The notes beneath the pieces were generated by a model. It saw nothing but the letters and a program-made list of their open reading frames with translations. It did no database searches and was not told the origin of the DNA. A stretch of 64,000 nucleotides of DNA from SHVO01 sp041905525. GTDB taxonomy: Bacteria; Pseudomonadota; Alphaproteobacteria; Rhodospirillales; Rhodospirillaceae. Positions 8,938-18,987 of this stretch are shown piece by piece. The translations under genes and the position numbers were made by a program. The stretch spans positions 48,976 through 112,975 of the forward strand of contig JAYRKY010000011.1 in NCBI GenBank assembly GCA_041905525.1. Direction: 5' to 3'. Every line of letters begins with the position of its first letter. The first letter of the stretch is position 1.

Positions 8938-10110
8938 CTAAGCGGCCCCCCTCTTCATGCTATGGGTCGAAACGGATGCCGCGGCGGCGCCCGTCTTGGC
9001 GCGTTCGCCGTTCTCGCCTTGGATGACGCTGGTCACCACATTGGCAAGACGATTGGCCGCGTCGGGAATGGCAAAGCCGGAGGCCGCTTGCGCGGCGGCG
9101 GCCAGTAGATGCGGCTGCGTCAGGAGGCGGATGAGCTGTTCCGCAACCGTCTCCGGCGTGAATTTGTTCTGAGGCATGACGAATGCGCCGCCGGCCGCCT
9201 CGAGATTGCGTGCGTTTGCGGTCTGATGGTCGTCGGCTGCGAATGGATAGGGCACCAGCAGAGACGGACGGCCCGCCGCGCTGACCTCCGCCACGGTCGA
9301 GGCGCCGGAGCGCGAGATCAGTAGATGCGTGTTGGTGAGGAGTTCCGGCACGTTGTCGAAGAAGTGGCGGAGCTGCACGTGAGCCTCCGAGCCGACATAG
9401 GCCTGATGCGCGCGGTCGAGATCCTCGGGGCGGCTTTGCTGCCAGATCTCGAGGCGGCGGCGAATCTCCATGGGCAGGAGCTTGATCGCGGAAGGAAGGA
9501 CGTCGCTGAAAATGCGCGCGCCTTGGCTTCCACCGAGAACCAGGAGGCGGATCGTGCCCGTCGCTTCGGGCGCGCGATAAGGGGTGTAGCTGGTGGCGAC
9601 GATGGCGGGGCGCACCGGCATGCCGGTCAAGGTGAGGCGTGCGTCCTTGGGCGGCTTCTTCGCGAGATGGAACGACGTGCACACCTGATCGACCCGGCGC
9701 GCCAGCATGCGATTCGCCAAGCCAAGCACGGCGTTCTGTTCGTGGATGACAGTGGGTAGGCCCAGCTGCAATGCGGCGATGACCGTCGGCGCCGCGGCGT
9801 ACCCTCCGAAGCCGACGACGGCCTCGGGCTTCAACTCCTCCAGCAAAGCCTTCGCCTGCATGATCCCGATGCCCAGGTTCACCAGGCCTTTGACACGGCC
9901 GAGCATCCCTTGGCCCGCGAGGCTTCCGGCGGTGATATGACGCGTCTCGAGACTGCCGAGCGTGCCGCCATAGGCCGCGCCGCGCTTATCGGTGATCAGC
10001 ATCAGGCGGTGGCCGCGCGCAATCAGTTCCTGCGCCAGGGCTTCGGCCGGGAAGACGTGACCGCCGGTACCGCCGGCGGCGAGGACGACAAAGTGGGGCA
10101 TGCGCTTCAT
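8938..10110 (-). CDS. murG: MurG, lipid II-forming GlcNAc transferase
   Basis: MurG transfers GlcNAc from UDP-GlcNAc to lipid I on the cytoplasmic face of the inner membrane. The 390-residue GT-B protein has the glycine-rich loop LAAGGTGGHVFPAEALA at the N-terminus, a second loop LLVLGGSQGARIFSDVLP, and the donor-binding segment ISRSGASTVAEVSAAGRPSLLVPYP, cut here to its key residues. It overlaps the ftsW stop by 1 nt. A short Ala-rich tail after the last helix is unremarkable. Confidence 0.98.
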   Translation of the reverse strand: MKRMPHFVVLAAGGTGGHVFPAEALAQELIARGHRLMLITDKRGAAYGGTLGSLETRHITAGSLAGQGMLGRVKGLVNLGIGIMQAKALLEELKPEAVVGFGGYAAAPTVIAALQLGLPTVIHEQNAVLGLANRMLARRVDQVCTSFHLAKKPPKDARLTLTGMPVRPAIVATSYTPYRAPEATGTIRLLVLGGSQGARIFSDVLPSAIKLLPMEIRRRLEIWQQSRPEDLDRAHQAYVGSEAHVQLRHFFDNVPELLTNTHLLISRSGASTVAEVSAAGRPSLLVPYPFAADDHQTANARNLEAAGGAFVMPQNKFTPETVAEQLIRLLTQPHLLAAAAQAASGFAIPDAANRLANVVTSVIQGENGERAKTGAAAASVSTHSMKRGAA

Positions 10111-11243
10111 TATTGACGGCCCTCCAGATCGCGGCGGCGGCGCGTGAGTGCGAGGATCATGCCAACCGCGACGCCCAGCGCCACGAGCGACGACCCGCCA
10201 TATGAGATGAACGGAAGGGTCATGCCCTTGGTGGGCATCATGTGCAGGCTGGAGGCCATGTTGATCATGGCCTGAAGCCCGAACTGCACCGCGAGACCGC
10301 CAACCGCGAGAAGCACAAACAGGTTCTCTTCGCGCATCACTTTGCTGAGGGCGCGGATCACGATGAAGGCGAACAGCGCGACGATGACGAGGCAGAGCAG
10401 GACGCCAAATTCCTCGCCGGCCACGGCGAAGATGAAGTCGGTGTGCGCGTCGGGCAGCGCCTCTTTCACGCGGCCTTCACCCGGGCCGCGGCCGAACAGG
10501 CCGCCCTGCTGGAAAGCGCGCATGGCGGTGGCGACTTGATAGGTATCGCCGCTCGAGGGATCGAGGAAGCGGTCGACGCGGCTGGCGACGTGATCGAAGG
10601 TGAAATAGGCGCCGACGAGGCCGGCGAGGCCGACGATCGCGATCAGGATGACCCAGAAGATCGGAAGTCCAGCGATAAAGAACTGAGCGGACCAGACCGC
10701 AGAAACCACCAGGGTCATGCCCACGTCGGGCTGGGAGAGAAGGACGAGGGCGACGGCACCGAGCAGTCCCGCGGCGATGAGATTGCCGGGAAAGTCTTCG
10801 CGCAGTTTGTGCTCGGCAAACATCCACGCCGATACCACCGCGAAAAAGGGTTTCACGAACTCCGACGGCTGGCCGAAGTGGATCGGGCCGATGGAGAGCC
10901 AGCGGCGCGCGCCGTTGATGTCTTCACCCAGGATGAGAGTGAGGAGCGTCAGGAAGCCCGAGATCAGGAATCCGATGACCGCGAAGCGGCGCACATTGAC
11001 CGGCGCCAAGAGGGAGATGGCGAACATCGTCAGCAGCGCGAGCGGCAAGAAGACCATCTGCTTGCGGACGAAGTGGAACGTGGTCGCGCCAATGCGCTCC
11101 GCCGCCGGCGGTCCGGCCGCCAGGTTCAGGAGGATGCCGATGGCGATCAGCAGGGCCGTGGCCGCGAGCATCCATTTGTCGACCGTCCACCACCAGCGGC
11201 CGACGGTGCTCGTATCAAGACGTGTGATTGTGCGCGCCGTCAT
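10110..11243 (-). CDS. ftsW: FtsW, SEDS-family septal peptidoglycan polymerase
   Basis: FtsW is the lipid II polymerase that works with FtsI at the septum. The 377-residue polytopic protein has about ten membrane segments. Family blocks are visible: GARRWLSIGPIHFGQPSEF, then PDAHTDFIFAVAGEEFG containing the conserved catalytic-type Asp of SEDS enzymes, and PFISYGGSSLVALGVAVG near the C-terminus. It sits between murD and murG, 1 nt from the murD stop, in the usual dcw position. Confidence 0.97.
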   Translation of the reverse strand: MTARTITRLDTSTVGRWWWTVDKWMLAATALLIAIGILLNLAAGPPAAERIGATTFHFVRKQMVFLPLALLTMFAISLLAPVNVRRFAVIGFLISGFLTLLTLILGEDINGARRWLSIGPIHFGQPSEFVKPFFAVVSAWMFAEHKLREDFPGNLIAAGLLGAVALVLLSQPDVGMTLVVSAVWSAQFFIAGLPIFWVILIAIVGLAGLVGAYFTFDHVASRVDRFLDPSSGDTYQVATAMRAFQQGGLFGRGPGEGRVKEALPDAHTDFIFAVAGEEFGVLLCLVIVALFAFIVIRALSKVMREENLFVLLAVGGLAVQFGLQAMINMASSLHMMPTKGMTLPFISYGGSSLVALGVAVGMILALTRRRRDLEGRQ

Positions 11244-12638
11244 CTAGGCCACCTTTCCAATCTGCGGCCAGAGCGCGATGACCTCCTCACGGAAGCGGTC
11301 GCCGCGCTCCTCAAAGTTCTTGAACATGTCGAACGAGGCGCAGGCGGGCGAGAGCAGCACCGTCGCGCCGGGCTTGTTTTCATTGAGAGCCATGGCGCCG
11401 GCCTCTTCGATGGCCGACTCCATGTCTTCGTACAATGCAAAGGGGACTTTGCCCTCCAGCGTGTCCGCGAAGGCGTCGGCGGCTTCACCGATGAGAAAGG
11501 CATGGCGGATTCTGGGGAACAGCGGCGTGAGCGACGCGATGCCGCCCTCTTTCGCGACACCGCCGGCAATCCAGTAGATATTGTCATAGCAAAGCAGCGC
11601 CTTCTCGGAAGCGTCGGCATTAGTGGCTTTGCTGTCATTGACGAACGAAACGTTGGCGACGGTGCCCACCAGTTCCTGGCGGTGCTTGAGGCCCGGAAAT
11701 GAGGACAGTCCGGCGGCGATCTGGTCGTGGGTCAGGCCGTGGCTGCAGGCAATAGCCGCCGCCGCTGCCGCATTTTGCCAATTATGCGCTCCCGGCAGAC
11801 GCGCGATCGACTTCAGGTCGATAATCGTCTTGGGGCGAGCGCCCGTGGTGTCGACGAGAAGGCCGTCGATGGCGTGAAATCCACCGAGCACCTGCGTGCG
11901 AACGGAGATCGGAATGACTTTGTGAACGCCGTCTTTGCGCAAGGCTTCATACATGGATGCGCACTGTTCATCGTCGACCCCGAGGATTGCCGTGCGCGGA
12001 GCACGCTGGTCCGCGAAGATCCGGCGTTTCGCCGCCACGTAACCTTCGATCCCGCCGTGGCGGTCAAGGTGGTCGGGCGTGATATTGAGGAGGACCGCCG
12101 TCTCGCAGCGGAGATGGGGCATGAGCTCCAACTGATAAGACGATAATTCGAGCACGTAGGTACCGCCGAGGCTAAGGGGTTCCAACTCCAGCGCTGGAAT
12201 GCCGATGTTGCCGCCCATGGCGACCTTACGGCCGGCGTGCTTGAAGACGTGTGAGGTGAGAGCCGTCGTCGTGGACTTGCCGTTGGTGCCGGTGATCGCG
12301 ATGACGGTGGCGTCGGGTTGGGCTTCGACGAGCAGATCCACATCACAGATAAGTGGTATGCCGAGCGCACGGGCGCGCACGGCCAGCGGATGGGTTTTGG
12401 GCAGCGTATGGGGAATGCCCGGGCTCCACACGATCGCGCGCACCCCTTCGAGATTCATCGTGGAGCCGTCGAACGCGGTGAAACCGCGCGCCACGCCTTC
12501 CTGGACCTGCGCGGGTTTATCGTCCCACACCTGCACGAGGGCGCCGCTGGCGCGCAAAGACGCCGCCGCCGACAAGCCGGATTTACCCAGGCCCATCACG
12601 ACAACGCGCTCGCCGGCATAGCGAGGAGTGGGAACCAT
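11244..12638 (-). CDS. murD: MurD, UDP-N-acetylmuramoyl-L-alanine-D-glutamate ligase
   Basis: MurD adds D-Glu to UDP-MurNAc-L-Ala. The 464-residue product has the Rossmann motif VMGLGKSGLSAA near residue 14, the ATP loop ITGTNGKSTTTAL, the block LNITPDHLDRHG and the C-terminal segment NDSKATNADASEKAL. All are classical Mur-ligase signatures. It starts 7 nt after mraY and directly abuts ftsW. Confidence 0.97.
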   Translation of the reverse strand: MVPTPRYAGERVVVMGLGKSGLSAAASLRASGALVQVWDDKPAQVQEGVARGFTAFDGSTMNLEGVRAIVWSPGIPHTLPKTHPLAVRARALGIPLICDVDLLVEAQPDATVIAITGTNGKSTTTALTSHVFKHAGRKVAMGGNIGIPALELEPLSLGGTYVLELSSYQLELMPHLRCETAVLLNITPDHLDRHGGIEGYVAAKRRIFADQRAPRTAILGVDDEQCASMYEALRKDGVHKVIPISVRTQVLGGFHAIDGLLVDTTGARPKTIIDLKSIARLPGAHNWQNAAAAAAIACSHGLTHDQIAAGLSSFPGLKHRQELVGTVANVSFVNDSKATNADASEKALLCYDNIYWIAGGVAKEGGIASLTPLFPRIRHAFLIGEAADAFADTLEGKVPFALYEDMESAIEEAGAMALNENKPGATVLLSPACASFDMFKNFEERGDRFREEVIALWPQIGKVA

Positions 12639-12645
12639 ACCCTTC

Positions 12646-13728
12646 CTATCTCAACTTCAAGGTCGACAGCCCGGCGACGGCCAGGATGACGGCGATGATC
12701 CAAAAACGAATAACGACTGTCGGTTCGGCCCAGCCTTTTTCCTCGTAATGATGGTGCAGCGGAGCCATGCGGAAGACGCGCTTACCCGTCAGCTTGAACG
12801 AAGCCACTTGGACGATGACCGAAATCGTCTCCAGCACGAACAGCCCGCCGACGATGGCGAGCACGATTTCGTGTTTCGTGACGACGGCGACGGAGCCGAG
12901 CGCGCCGCCAAGAGCAAGCGAGCCGGTGTCGCCCATAAACACCATCGCAGGCGGCGCGTTGAACCACAGGAAGCCAAGGCCCGCGCCAACGATCGCGCCG
13001 CAGAACACCGCAAGTTCGCCGGAGCCCGCGACGAAATGGACCTGAAGGTAGTTGGCGAACACCGCGTTGCCGATGAGGTAAGCGATAATGACGAATACGC
13101 CGGCTGCGATCATGACCGGCACGATCGCCAAGCCATCAAGTCCGTCGGTGAGGTTTACCGAGTTGGCGGCGCCAACGATGACGAAAACGACGAAGGGCAG
13201 ATACATGATGCCCAGATCGAGCAGCAGGTCCTTGAAGAAAGGCACGGTCAGCTTGTCGGCCATTTCCGGCGCGCCGATCGTCGAGATCCAGTAACCGGCG
13301 GCGGCTGCGAGGGCGATTTCAAGAACGAGCTTGCTCTTGCCGGCGACGCCGGCCGAAGAACGCTTCTTCACTTTGCGGTAGTCGTCGAGAAAGCCGATGA
13401 GGCCGTATCCCAGCGTGACGAACATCACGGCCCACACATATTTGTTGCTCAGATCGGCCCACAGCAGGGTCGCAATAGTGATTCCCAGCAACATCATCGC
13501 ACCGCCCATGGTGGGCGTGCCTTGTTTGATCAGGTGGCTTTGCGGACCGTCGGTGCGGATCGGTTGCCCGTAGCCTTGTTGCGCCTTCAACCAGCGGATG
13601 ATCGCCGGCCCGAAGACGAAGGCAACCAGCAGCGCGGTGATCACCGCTCCGCCGGTGCGGAAGGTGAGGTAACGGAAGACGTTGAAAGCAGGAAACTCGT
13701 TAGAAAACTGGGACAAGAGATAGAACAT
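12646..13728 (-). CDS. mraY: MraY, phospho-MurNAc-pentapeptide translocase
   Basis: MraY links phospho-MurNAc-pentapeptide to undecaprenyl phosphate, giving lipid I. The product is 360 residues, as in E. coli, with about ten membrane segments. The family blocks are KQGTPTMGG, the metal-binding FLDDYRKV, NLTDGLDGLA and the cytoplasmic APLHHHYEEKGW. The start at 13728 lies 4 nt after the murF stop. Confidence 0.98.
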   Translation of the reverse strand: MFYLLSQFSNEFPAFNVFRYLTFRTGGAVITALLVAFVFGPAIIRWLKAQQGYGQPIRTDGPQSHLIKQGTPTMGGAMMLLGITIATLLWADLSNKYVWAVMFVTLGYGLIGFLDDYRKVKKRSSAGVAGKSKLVLEIALAAAAGYWISTIGAPEMADKLTVPFFKDLLLDLGIMYLPFVVFVIVGAANSVNLTDGLDGLAIVPVMIAAGVFVIIAYLIGNAVFANYLQVHFVAGSGELAVFCGAIVGAGLGFLWFNAPPAMVFMGDTGSLALGGALGSVAVVTKHEIVLAIVGGLFVLETISVIVQVASFKLTGKRVFRMAPLHHHYEEKGWAEPTVVIRFWIIAVILAVAGLSTLKLR

Positions 13729-13732
13729 GGTT

Positions 13733-15163
13733 CTAATTCCCGGCGGCGGCGCGTTGAGTGGGTTGGATCGATCGCAACGCGTCCACGACCAGGTCCATAT
13801 GACTGCTGTGCGAGCCTTTCACGGCAACGACGTCACCGGCGCGCACAGCGCCAAGAACGAGCGGGACGAGCGCTTTTGAGTCGGCGGCATGGGCGCCGCG
13901 CATCGCCTGGGGCAATGCGTCGTGAAGGTTCTTCATGAGGGACCCCGCGGTAAAGACGAGATGGATGTCCGCGAGTTTCAGGCTTTCCGCGAGATCGGCA
14001 TGCAGTGCCGCCGCGGCGCTTCCGAGCTCGAGCATATCACCGAGGACCATGATCAGACGGCCGCCGCGCGTTCCGCCCACAGGCTGATGCATTTGCGCAA
14101 GCGTGTCGGCCAGCACGCGCACCGCGGCGGGACTGGCGTTGTAGCTTTCATCGATCACAACGAACGAGCCGCCGTCGATTTCGACGCGCGTGCGCGCGCC
14201 GCGTCCGACCGGCGCGGCCAGTTTGGCGAGCGCGCCGGCGGCGAGATGCATATCGGCGCCAATCGCATCAACGGCGGCGAGGGCCGCGAGACTGTTGAGC
14301 GCCCAGTGACGGCCGCTGACAATCATATCGTACATCATGCGGCGGCCATCGAACTCGGCGGCGACTTGGGTGCCGTCGGGCGTCAGCGACCAGGCGACAA
14401 GGCGCGCATAGGCGTCTCCGCCCGTTCCAAACGCGCGAACGTTGGCGCAGCCGTAGGTCTTGGCCGCCGCCGCGAGCCGCACGTAGTGAGGATTGTCGCG
14501 CGGCAGTACGACCGTGCCGCCGGGCTCAAGGCCGGCCATGATTGCGGCTTTCTCGTCGGCGATCTCGGCCACGGAGTTGAAAAATTCGAGATGTGCGGCC
14601 TCGACCGTTGTGATGACGGCCGCATGCGGGCGCACCAGCTTCGACAGCGGCGCGATTTCGCCGGCGTGATTCATGCCAAGTTCGAAAACACCGAACTCGG
14701 TATCGGCCGGCATGCGAGCGAGGGAGAGGGGGACGCCCCAATGATTGTTGAGGTTGCCGGCGCTGGCGTGTGTCTTGCCCTGCACCGAAAGGCCAAGCTT
14801 CAGCGCTTCCTTGGTCCCGGTTTTGCCGACGCTGCCGGTGACCGCGATGACGCGGCCCTTCATGCGTGCCCGGGAAGCCTTCGCTAAATCCTGCAGCGCG
14901 TGAAACGTATCCTTAACCACTATCAGGCGATCATGATAGCTGTCGGAATCCTTCGGCGCGCGGTGAACGATTGCAGCAGCGGCGCCGTTTTCCAGCGCGT
15001 GTTTGACGTAGTCGTGCCCGTCGAAATTCGGGCCCTGCAGCGCGACGAACAGATCGCCCACGGCGACGCTGCGGCTGTCGATCGACACGCCCGTCGCGCT
15101 CCAATTTCCAGCGGCCGAGCTGGAGGTCGCGGCGGCGACATCTTGTGCGGTCCACAAAGCCAT
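13733..15163 (-). CDS. murF: MurF, UDP-MurNAc-tripeptide-D-Ala-D-Ala ligase
   Basis: MurF adds the D-Ala-D-Ala made by Ddl to the precursor. The 476-residue product has the N-terminal substrate-binding region (SIDSRSVAVGDLFVALQG), the ATP loop VTGSVGKTGTKEAL (the usual GxxGKT with Gly after the Thr), the block FELGMNHAGEI and DESYNASPAAVR near the C-domain junction. Its ATG overlaps the murE stop by 1 nt. Confidence 0.96.
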   Translation of the reverse strand: MALWTAQDVAAATSSSAAGNWSATGVSIDSRSVAVGDLFVALQGPNFDGHDYVKHALENGAAAAIVHRAPKDSDSYHDRLIVVKDTFHALQDLAKASRARMKGRVIAVTGSVGKTGTKEALKLGLSVQGKTHASAGNLNNHWGVPLSLARMPADTEFGVFELGMNHAGEIAPLSKLVRPHAAVITTVEAAHLEFFNSVAEIADEKAAIMAGLEPGGTVVLPRDNPHYVRLAAAAKTYGCANVRAFGTGGDAYARLVAWSLTPDGTQVAAEFDGRRMMYDMIVSGRHWALNSLAALAAVDAIGADMHLAAGALAKLAAPVGRGARTRVEIDGGSFVVIDESYNASPAAVRVLADTLAQMHQPVGGTRGGRLIMVLGDMLELGSAAAALHADLAESLKLADIHLVFTAGSLMKNLHDALPQAMRGAHAADSKALVPLVLGAVRAGDVVAVKGSHSSHMDLVVDALRSIQPTQRAAAGN

Positions 15164-16644
15164 TAGGAAGTTGCTCCGCCAAGGCCAAGCGCGCGGCGCG
15201 CTTCCTCGATATCGCTGAAGGGGATTACAGTCGCGCCGACGATTTGTCCGGTCTCGTGACCTTTGCCGGCGATGAGCAGCACGTCGCCCGCCTGGAGGGC
15301 GGAGATGGCGGTCGCGATCGCGGCGGAACGGTCGGGAATATTCGCCGCGTTCGGGCAGCCCTGCATGACTTCGGCGCGAATGGAGCTCGGCTCCTCGCTA
15401 CGCGGGTTATCGTCGGTCACGTAGATGTCGTCGGCAAGGCGCTGCGCAATCTCGCCCATCATGCGGCGCTTGCCGCGATCCCGGTCGCCGCCGCAGCCGA
15501 AGACCACCGCAAGGCGGCGCGTGGCGTGCGGGCGAAGCGCCAGCAGGGCGGTTTCCAGGGCGTCGGGCGTATGTGCGTAGTCGACATAAACGGGCGCGCC
15601 GTTGCGGTGAAGGCCGGCGCGTTGCATCCGGCCGGGGACGCCGTGCAGGCACTCCAGCGCGGCGACGGCGCGCGACGGATCGGCGCCTGCGGCTAGAACG
15701 AAGCCGAGCGCGCAAAGGGCGTTGCCGACTTGGAAGCTGCCGGCGAGGGGAAGACGGACGCGATAGCTTTTTTCGAGCACGATAAGGTCGAGCACCTGTG
15801 CATCGCCTTCGATCGTGACGCCCGCGAGACGCAGAGTCTCGCCGAGCTTGCCGTAGCTCATGACGCGATGACCGCGAAGGCGGCAGGCAGATTCGAACGC
15901 GCTGAATTCCGGCGTGTCAGCATTGAGGACGGCGATGCCGCCCGCGACCATCACGTCCGAGAATAGGCGCAGCTTGGCGGCGAGGTACGCCGCCATGGAG
16001 CCGTGATAGTCCAGATGGTCGCGCGTGAACGTCGTGAAGCCGCCGATCGACAGCTTCACGCCGTCGACACGGAATTGGTGAAGGCCATGGCTCGAAGCTT
16101 CCATCGCAACATGGGTGCATCCGTTTTTCGCCATATCGGCCAGGACGGCATGCAGACGCACGGGATCCGGTGTCGTGAGGCTGCCGTCGATATGAACGCC
16201 CGGACCGTAGGCGCCCAGGGTGCCCATGTATCCCGCCTTGAAGCCGAGGTGAGACCAAAGCTGCTGCGTGAAATGGGCGGTCGAGGTCTTGCCGTTGGTG
16301 CCGGTTACGGCAGCGACGGTGTCCGGCTGGGCGGCAAAGAATTTGGCCGCCATCAAAGCGAAGCGGCGGCGGGGATTGCTGTCGGTGATGAGGCGGATGA
16401 CATTGCCCTGCGGATCGGCGCGCTCGGCGCCGAGTTCGGTGCCGGGAGGCGCCAGGACCGCCGCGGCGCCGCGTTTCACCGCTTCGCCGATATAGTTGCG
16501 GCCGTCCATCTTCGTGCCGGGCAGGGCGGCGAAAAGATAACCCGGCTGCACCGCGCGCGAGTCCGCCGTCAGTCCCGTGATATCCATGTCTTTCAGCGCC
16601 CGGGCATCCATCCCCTGTTCCTCAAGCAATTCACTGAGTCGCAT
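15163..16644 (-). CDS. murE: MurE, meso-diaminopimelate-adding ligase
   Basis: MurE adds the third stem-peptide residue. The 493-residue product carries the ATP loop VTGTNGKTSTAHF, the block DHLDYHGSM and DYAHTPDALE. The substrate motif DNPRSE shows it uses meso-diaminopimelate, not lysine, which fits a Gram-negative cell wall. Its first 14 nt overlap the end of ftsI, so translation is likely coupled. Confidence 0.97.
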   Translation of the reverse strand: MRLSELLEEQGMDARALKDMDITGLTADSRAVQPGYLFAALPGTKMDGRNYIGEAVKRGAAAVLAPPGTELGAERADPQGNVIRLITDSNPRRRFALMAAKFFAAQPDTVAAVTGTNGKTSTAHFTQQLWSHLGFKAGYMGTLGAYGPGVHIDGSLTTPDPVRLHAVLADMAKNGCTHVAMEASSHGLHQFRVDGVKLSIGGFTTFTRDHLDYHGSMAAYLAAKLRLFSDVMVAGGIAVLNADTPEFSAFESACRLRGHRVMSYGKLGETLRLAGVTIEGDAQVLDLIVLEKSYRVRLPLAGSFQVGNALCALGFVLAAGADPSRAVAALECLHGVPGRMQRAGLHRNGAPVYVDYAHTPDALETALLALRPHATRRLAVVFGCGGDRDRGKRRMMGEIAQRLADDIYVTDDNPRSEEPSSIRAEVMQGCPNAANIPDRSAAIATAISALQAGDVLLIAGKGHETGQIVGATVIPFSDIEEARRALGLGGATS

Positions 16645-18508
16645 CGGCGTCCTCGATCAGTTCGCCGATAGACGCTGGTTTGACGGTCGCAGCAGGTTGG
16701 ACTTCATGGCTTGCCTTGACGGGCGCCGGGGTCGTAGTGCGCGTCTCGACGGCCTTCACCACAGGCGCCGCGTATTCATTGCTCTTACCGCTGTAAAGCG
16801 GCAGCAGTGAGGCGAGGGGTTCGAAGGTATCCGTGTGCCCCATGGGGTAGACGCCAAGCATCGGAGCGATCTGGCTGACAATGCGGCCGACCGTCGGGGC
16901 CGAGTTCCATCCCGCGGTCGCAAAGTTGGCCGTCTCGCGCGTGCCCTTCGGTTCGTCCAGCATGACGAGGATCACGTAGCGCGGCGCCTCGATCGGGAAG
17001 GCGGCCACGAACGAGGTGTGCAACGACGACTGGTTGTATCCGCCCCGGAAGGTCGTCTTTTCCGGAGTCCCCGTCTTGCCGCCGACGAGATAGCCCGGCG
17101 CATCCGCCTGACGGCCCGAACCATCGACGACGATCAGGCGCATCAGCGCGCGCATGGCCTTGGACGTCTTCTCGGAGAGAACACGTTCGCCCTGCGGCGC
17201 GTCGTTACGGTGGATCAGGGTGGCGGGATATAAGGTGCCGCCATTCACGAGCGCGCTGACCGCCGTCACGACGTGTACAGGCGTCACCGCGATGCCGTGG
17301 CCGTAGGACACCGTGATGGTGTTGATCTCGCGCCAGGTCTGCGGGTACTGCGGCGTGCCGACTTCCGGCAGTTCAAGCTTGAGGGGAGACATCATCCCCA
17401 GCTTCTTCATGTAGGTCTTCTGAACGTCGGTGCCGGCCGCGAGCGCCATCTTCGCCGCGCCGATGTTGGACGAATGGATCAGGATTTCCGGGACGGTGAT
17501 GACGCGGTTCAGGCCGTGGAAGTCGTCGATGGTGAATCGCCCGATCTTGATCGGTTGGCTGGCGTCGTAGGTTGAATTGAGGTTCGCCGAGCCGACTTCG
17601 AGCGCCATCGCCGCCGTAAACAACTTGAAGGTCGAGCCCATTTCGTAAACGCCGAGGGTCGCGCGATTGAAGCGGGCTTCGGTCGACGCAGTGCCCAGCG
17701 CCTTCGGGTCGAAATCCGGCAGCGAAACCAGCGAGAGCAGTTCGCCGGTGCGCACATCCATCACCGCGGCGCTGCCGGCAATGGCGCGGTAACGCGCGAT
17801 CGAGGCGGCGAGCGTTTCGCGAACGACATGCTGCACGCGCACATCGAGTGACAGTTTAAGCGGGGTCGAATCCTGAACGAGGGCGTCATTGAACGTCCGC
17901 TCGACCCCGGCGACACCAATGTTGTCGGCGTCGGTGGCGCCAATCACATGCGAGAACAGCGGTCCGTGCGGATAAATGCGGCGCTGAGAATTCTCGAAGC
18001 CGAGCCCGGGCAGGCCAAGGTCGTTCACTTCCTGCTGCTGCTGCGGGGTCAGGTGGCGCGCGAGATAGATGAAGCGCTGACCGGAACTTAAGCGGCGCAG
18101 GGTGTCGTCGTACTTCAGTTCCGGAAGCACCTTGATCAGCTTGTCGGTGGCCTCGCGGGCGTCGGCGATCTTGTGCGCGTCGGCGTACAGATTGACCGTC
18201 GGCAGGTTGGTCGCAACGATGACTCCATTGCGGTCGACGATGTCGGCTCGCGTCGCGAGCGGGGCCGAGGATGAAGCACGCGCGGTGCGTTCACCGGCGC
18301 CGCCCGACAGAAGCATCAAATCGACCACGCGCAGGCCGATCGCGGAGAAGGCGACGGCGAACAGGCCTGCGGTGACGAACAGCCGCATACGACCGGTCTC
18401 GATCGCGTGCATCGTCATGCCCTGCAGGCGCAGCTTGCCTTGACCGGCGGGGCGGACTTCCTCGCCGGGATACAGGAATGGCCGGTGCTTTTTCACACGC
18501 TTGATCAT
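16631..18508 (-). CDS. ftsI: FtsI / PBP3, septal transpeptidase
   Basis: FtsI is the class B penicillin-binding protein that cross-links septal peptidoglycan with FtsW. The 625-residue product has one N-terminal membrane segment at about 42-66, a dimerisation/pedestal region, and a transpeptidase domain with all three active-site motifs: STFK at 292-295 (catalytic S292), SSN at 346-348 and KTG at 478-480. A Pro/Ala-rich tail follows the domain. The start forms an ATGA overlap with ftsL. Confidence 0.97.
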   Translation of the reverse strand: MIKRVKKHRPFLYPGEEVRPAGQGKLRLQGMTMHAIETGRMRLFVTAGLFAVAFSAIGLRVVDLMLLSGGAGERTARASSSAPLATRADIVDRNGVIVATNLPTVNLYADAHKIADAREATDKLIKVLPELKYDDTLRRLSSGQRFIYLARHLTPQQQQEVNDLGLPGLGFENSQRRIYPHGPLFSHVIGATDADNIGVAGVERTFNDALVQDSTPLKLSLDVRVQHVVRETLAASIARYRAIAGSAAVMDVRTGELLSLVSLPDFDPKALGTASTEARFNRATLGVYEMGSTFKLFTAAMALEVGSANLNSTYDASQPIKIGRFTIDDFHGLNRVITVPEILIHSSNIGAAKMALAAGTDVQKTYMKKLGMMSPLKLELPEVGTPQYPQTWREINTITVSYGHGIAVTPVHVVTAVSALVNGGTLYPATLIHRNDAPQGERVLSEKTSKAMRALMRLIVVDGSGRQADAPGYLVGGKTGTPEKTTFRGGYNQSSLHTSFVAAFPIEAPRYVILVMLDEPKGTRETANFATAGWNSAPTVGRIVSQIAPMLGVYPMGHTDTFEPLASLLPLYSGKSNEYAAPVVKAVETRTTTPAPVKASHEVQPAATVKPASIGELIEDADATQ

Positions 18509-18987
18509 GGGCGTCCTGCGGGGGAGGTCGCCCCGGCGGCGGTCGGGAACAACAATCGCTGAAGACGGGCAACGGTGACCGAAACGACGCTCGGGCTTCG
18601 CGGCGCGGCCGCCGGCGGGGGCGAGCGCAATTCGGTGCGGAACTGGGGCTCGATGTTTTCGAGGCTGTTGTGGTTCGCCGGCGTGCCTTCGGCGGCGCCG
18701 GGCGCGTCCGCAGCGCCCTTCATCGGGAGCATGCTGATGTCGGCGATGTTCGAAACGGCCGGCGGGCCGAAACCCAGATACTGGGCCGACAGTTCGCGCA
18801 GACGTTCGGGATCATTGAGATAGGTCCATTCCGCTTCGAGGACACGGATCGCGGCGCGGTCGTGCACGACCTGCGCTTGCTTCGCGATCAACTCGTCCTC
18901 GAGGGCCTGCACTTTATACTTCAGCAGGAACATGGAGACCCCCACCCCGATCGCGAGCGGAATCCACATAAGAGTGACGGCTCTCAT
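18505..18987 (-). CDS. ftsL: FtsL, divisome coiled-coil protein
   Basis: FtsL is a small bitopic protein that activates FtsWI together with FtsB and FtsQ. The 160-residue product has one membrane segment at about 4-22, then a coiled-coil region and the family block EWTYLNDPERLRELSAQYLG at about 53-72. The Pro/Ser-rich tail is longer than in E. coli FtsL, as is usual in alphaproteobacteria. ATGA overlaps at both ends (rsmH and ftsI) make the assignment safe despite low sequence conservation. Confidence 0.88.
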   Translation of the reverse strand: MRAVTLMWIPLAIGVGVSMFLLKYKVQALEDELIAKQAQVVHDRAAIRVLEAEWTYLNDPERLRELSAQYLGFGPPAVSNIADISMLPMKGAADAPGAAEGTPANHNSLENIEPQFRTELRSPPPAAAPRSPSVVSVTVARLQRLLFPTAAGATSPAGRP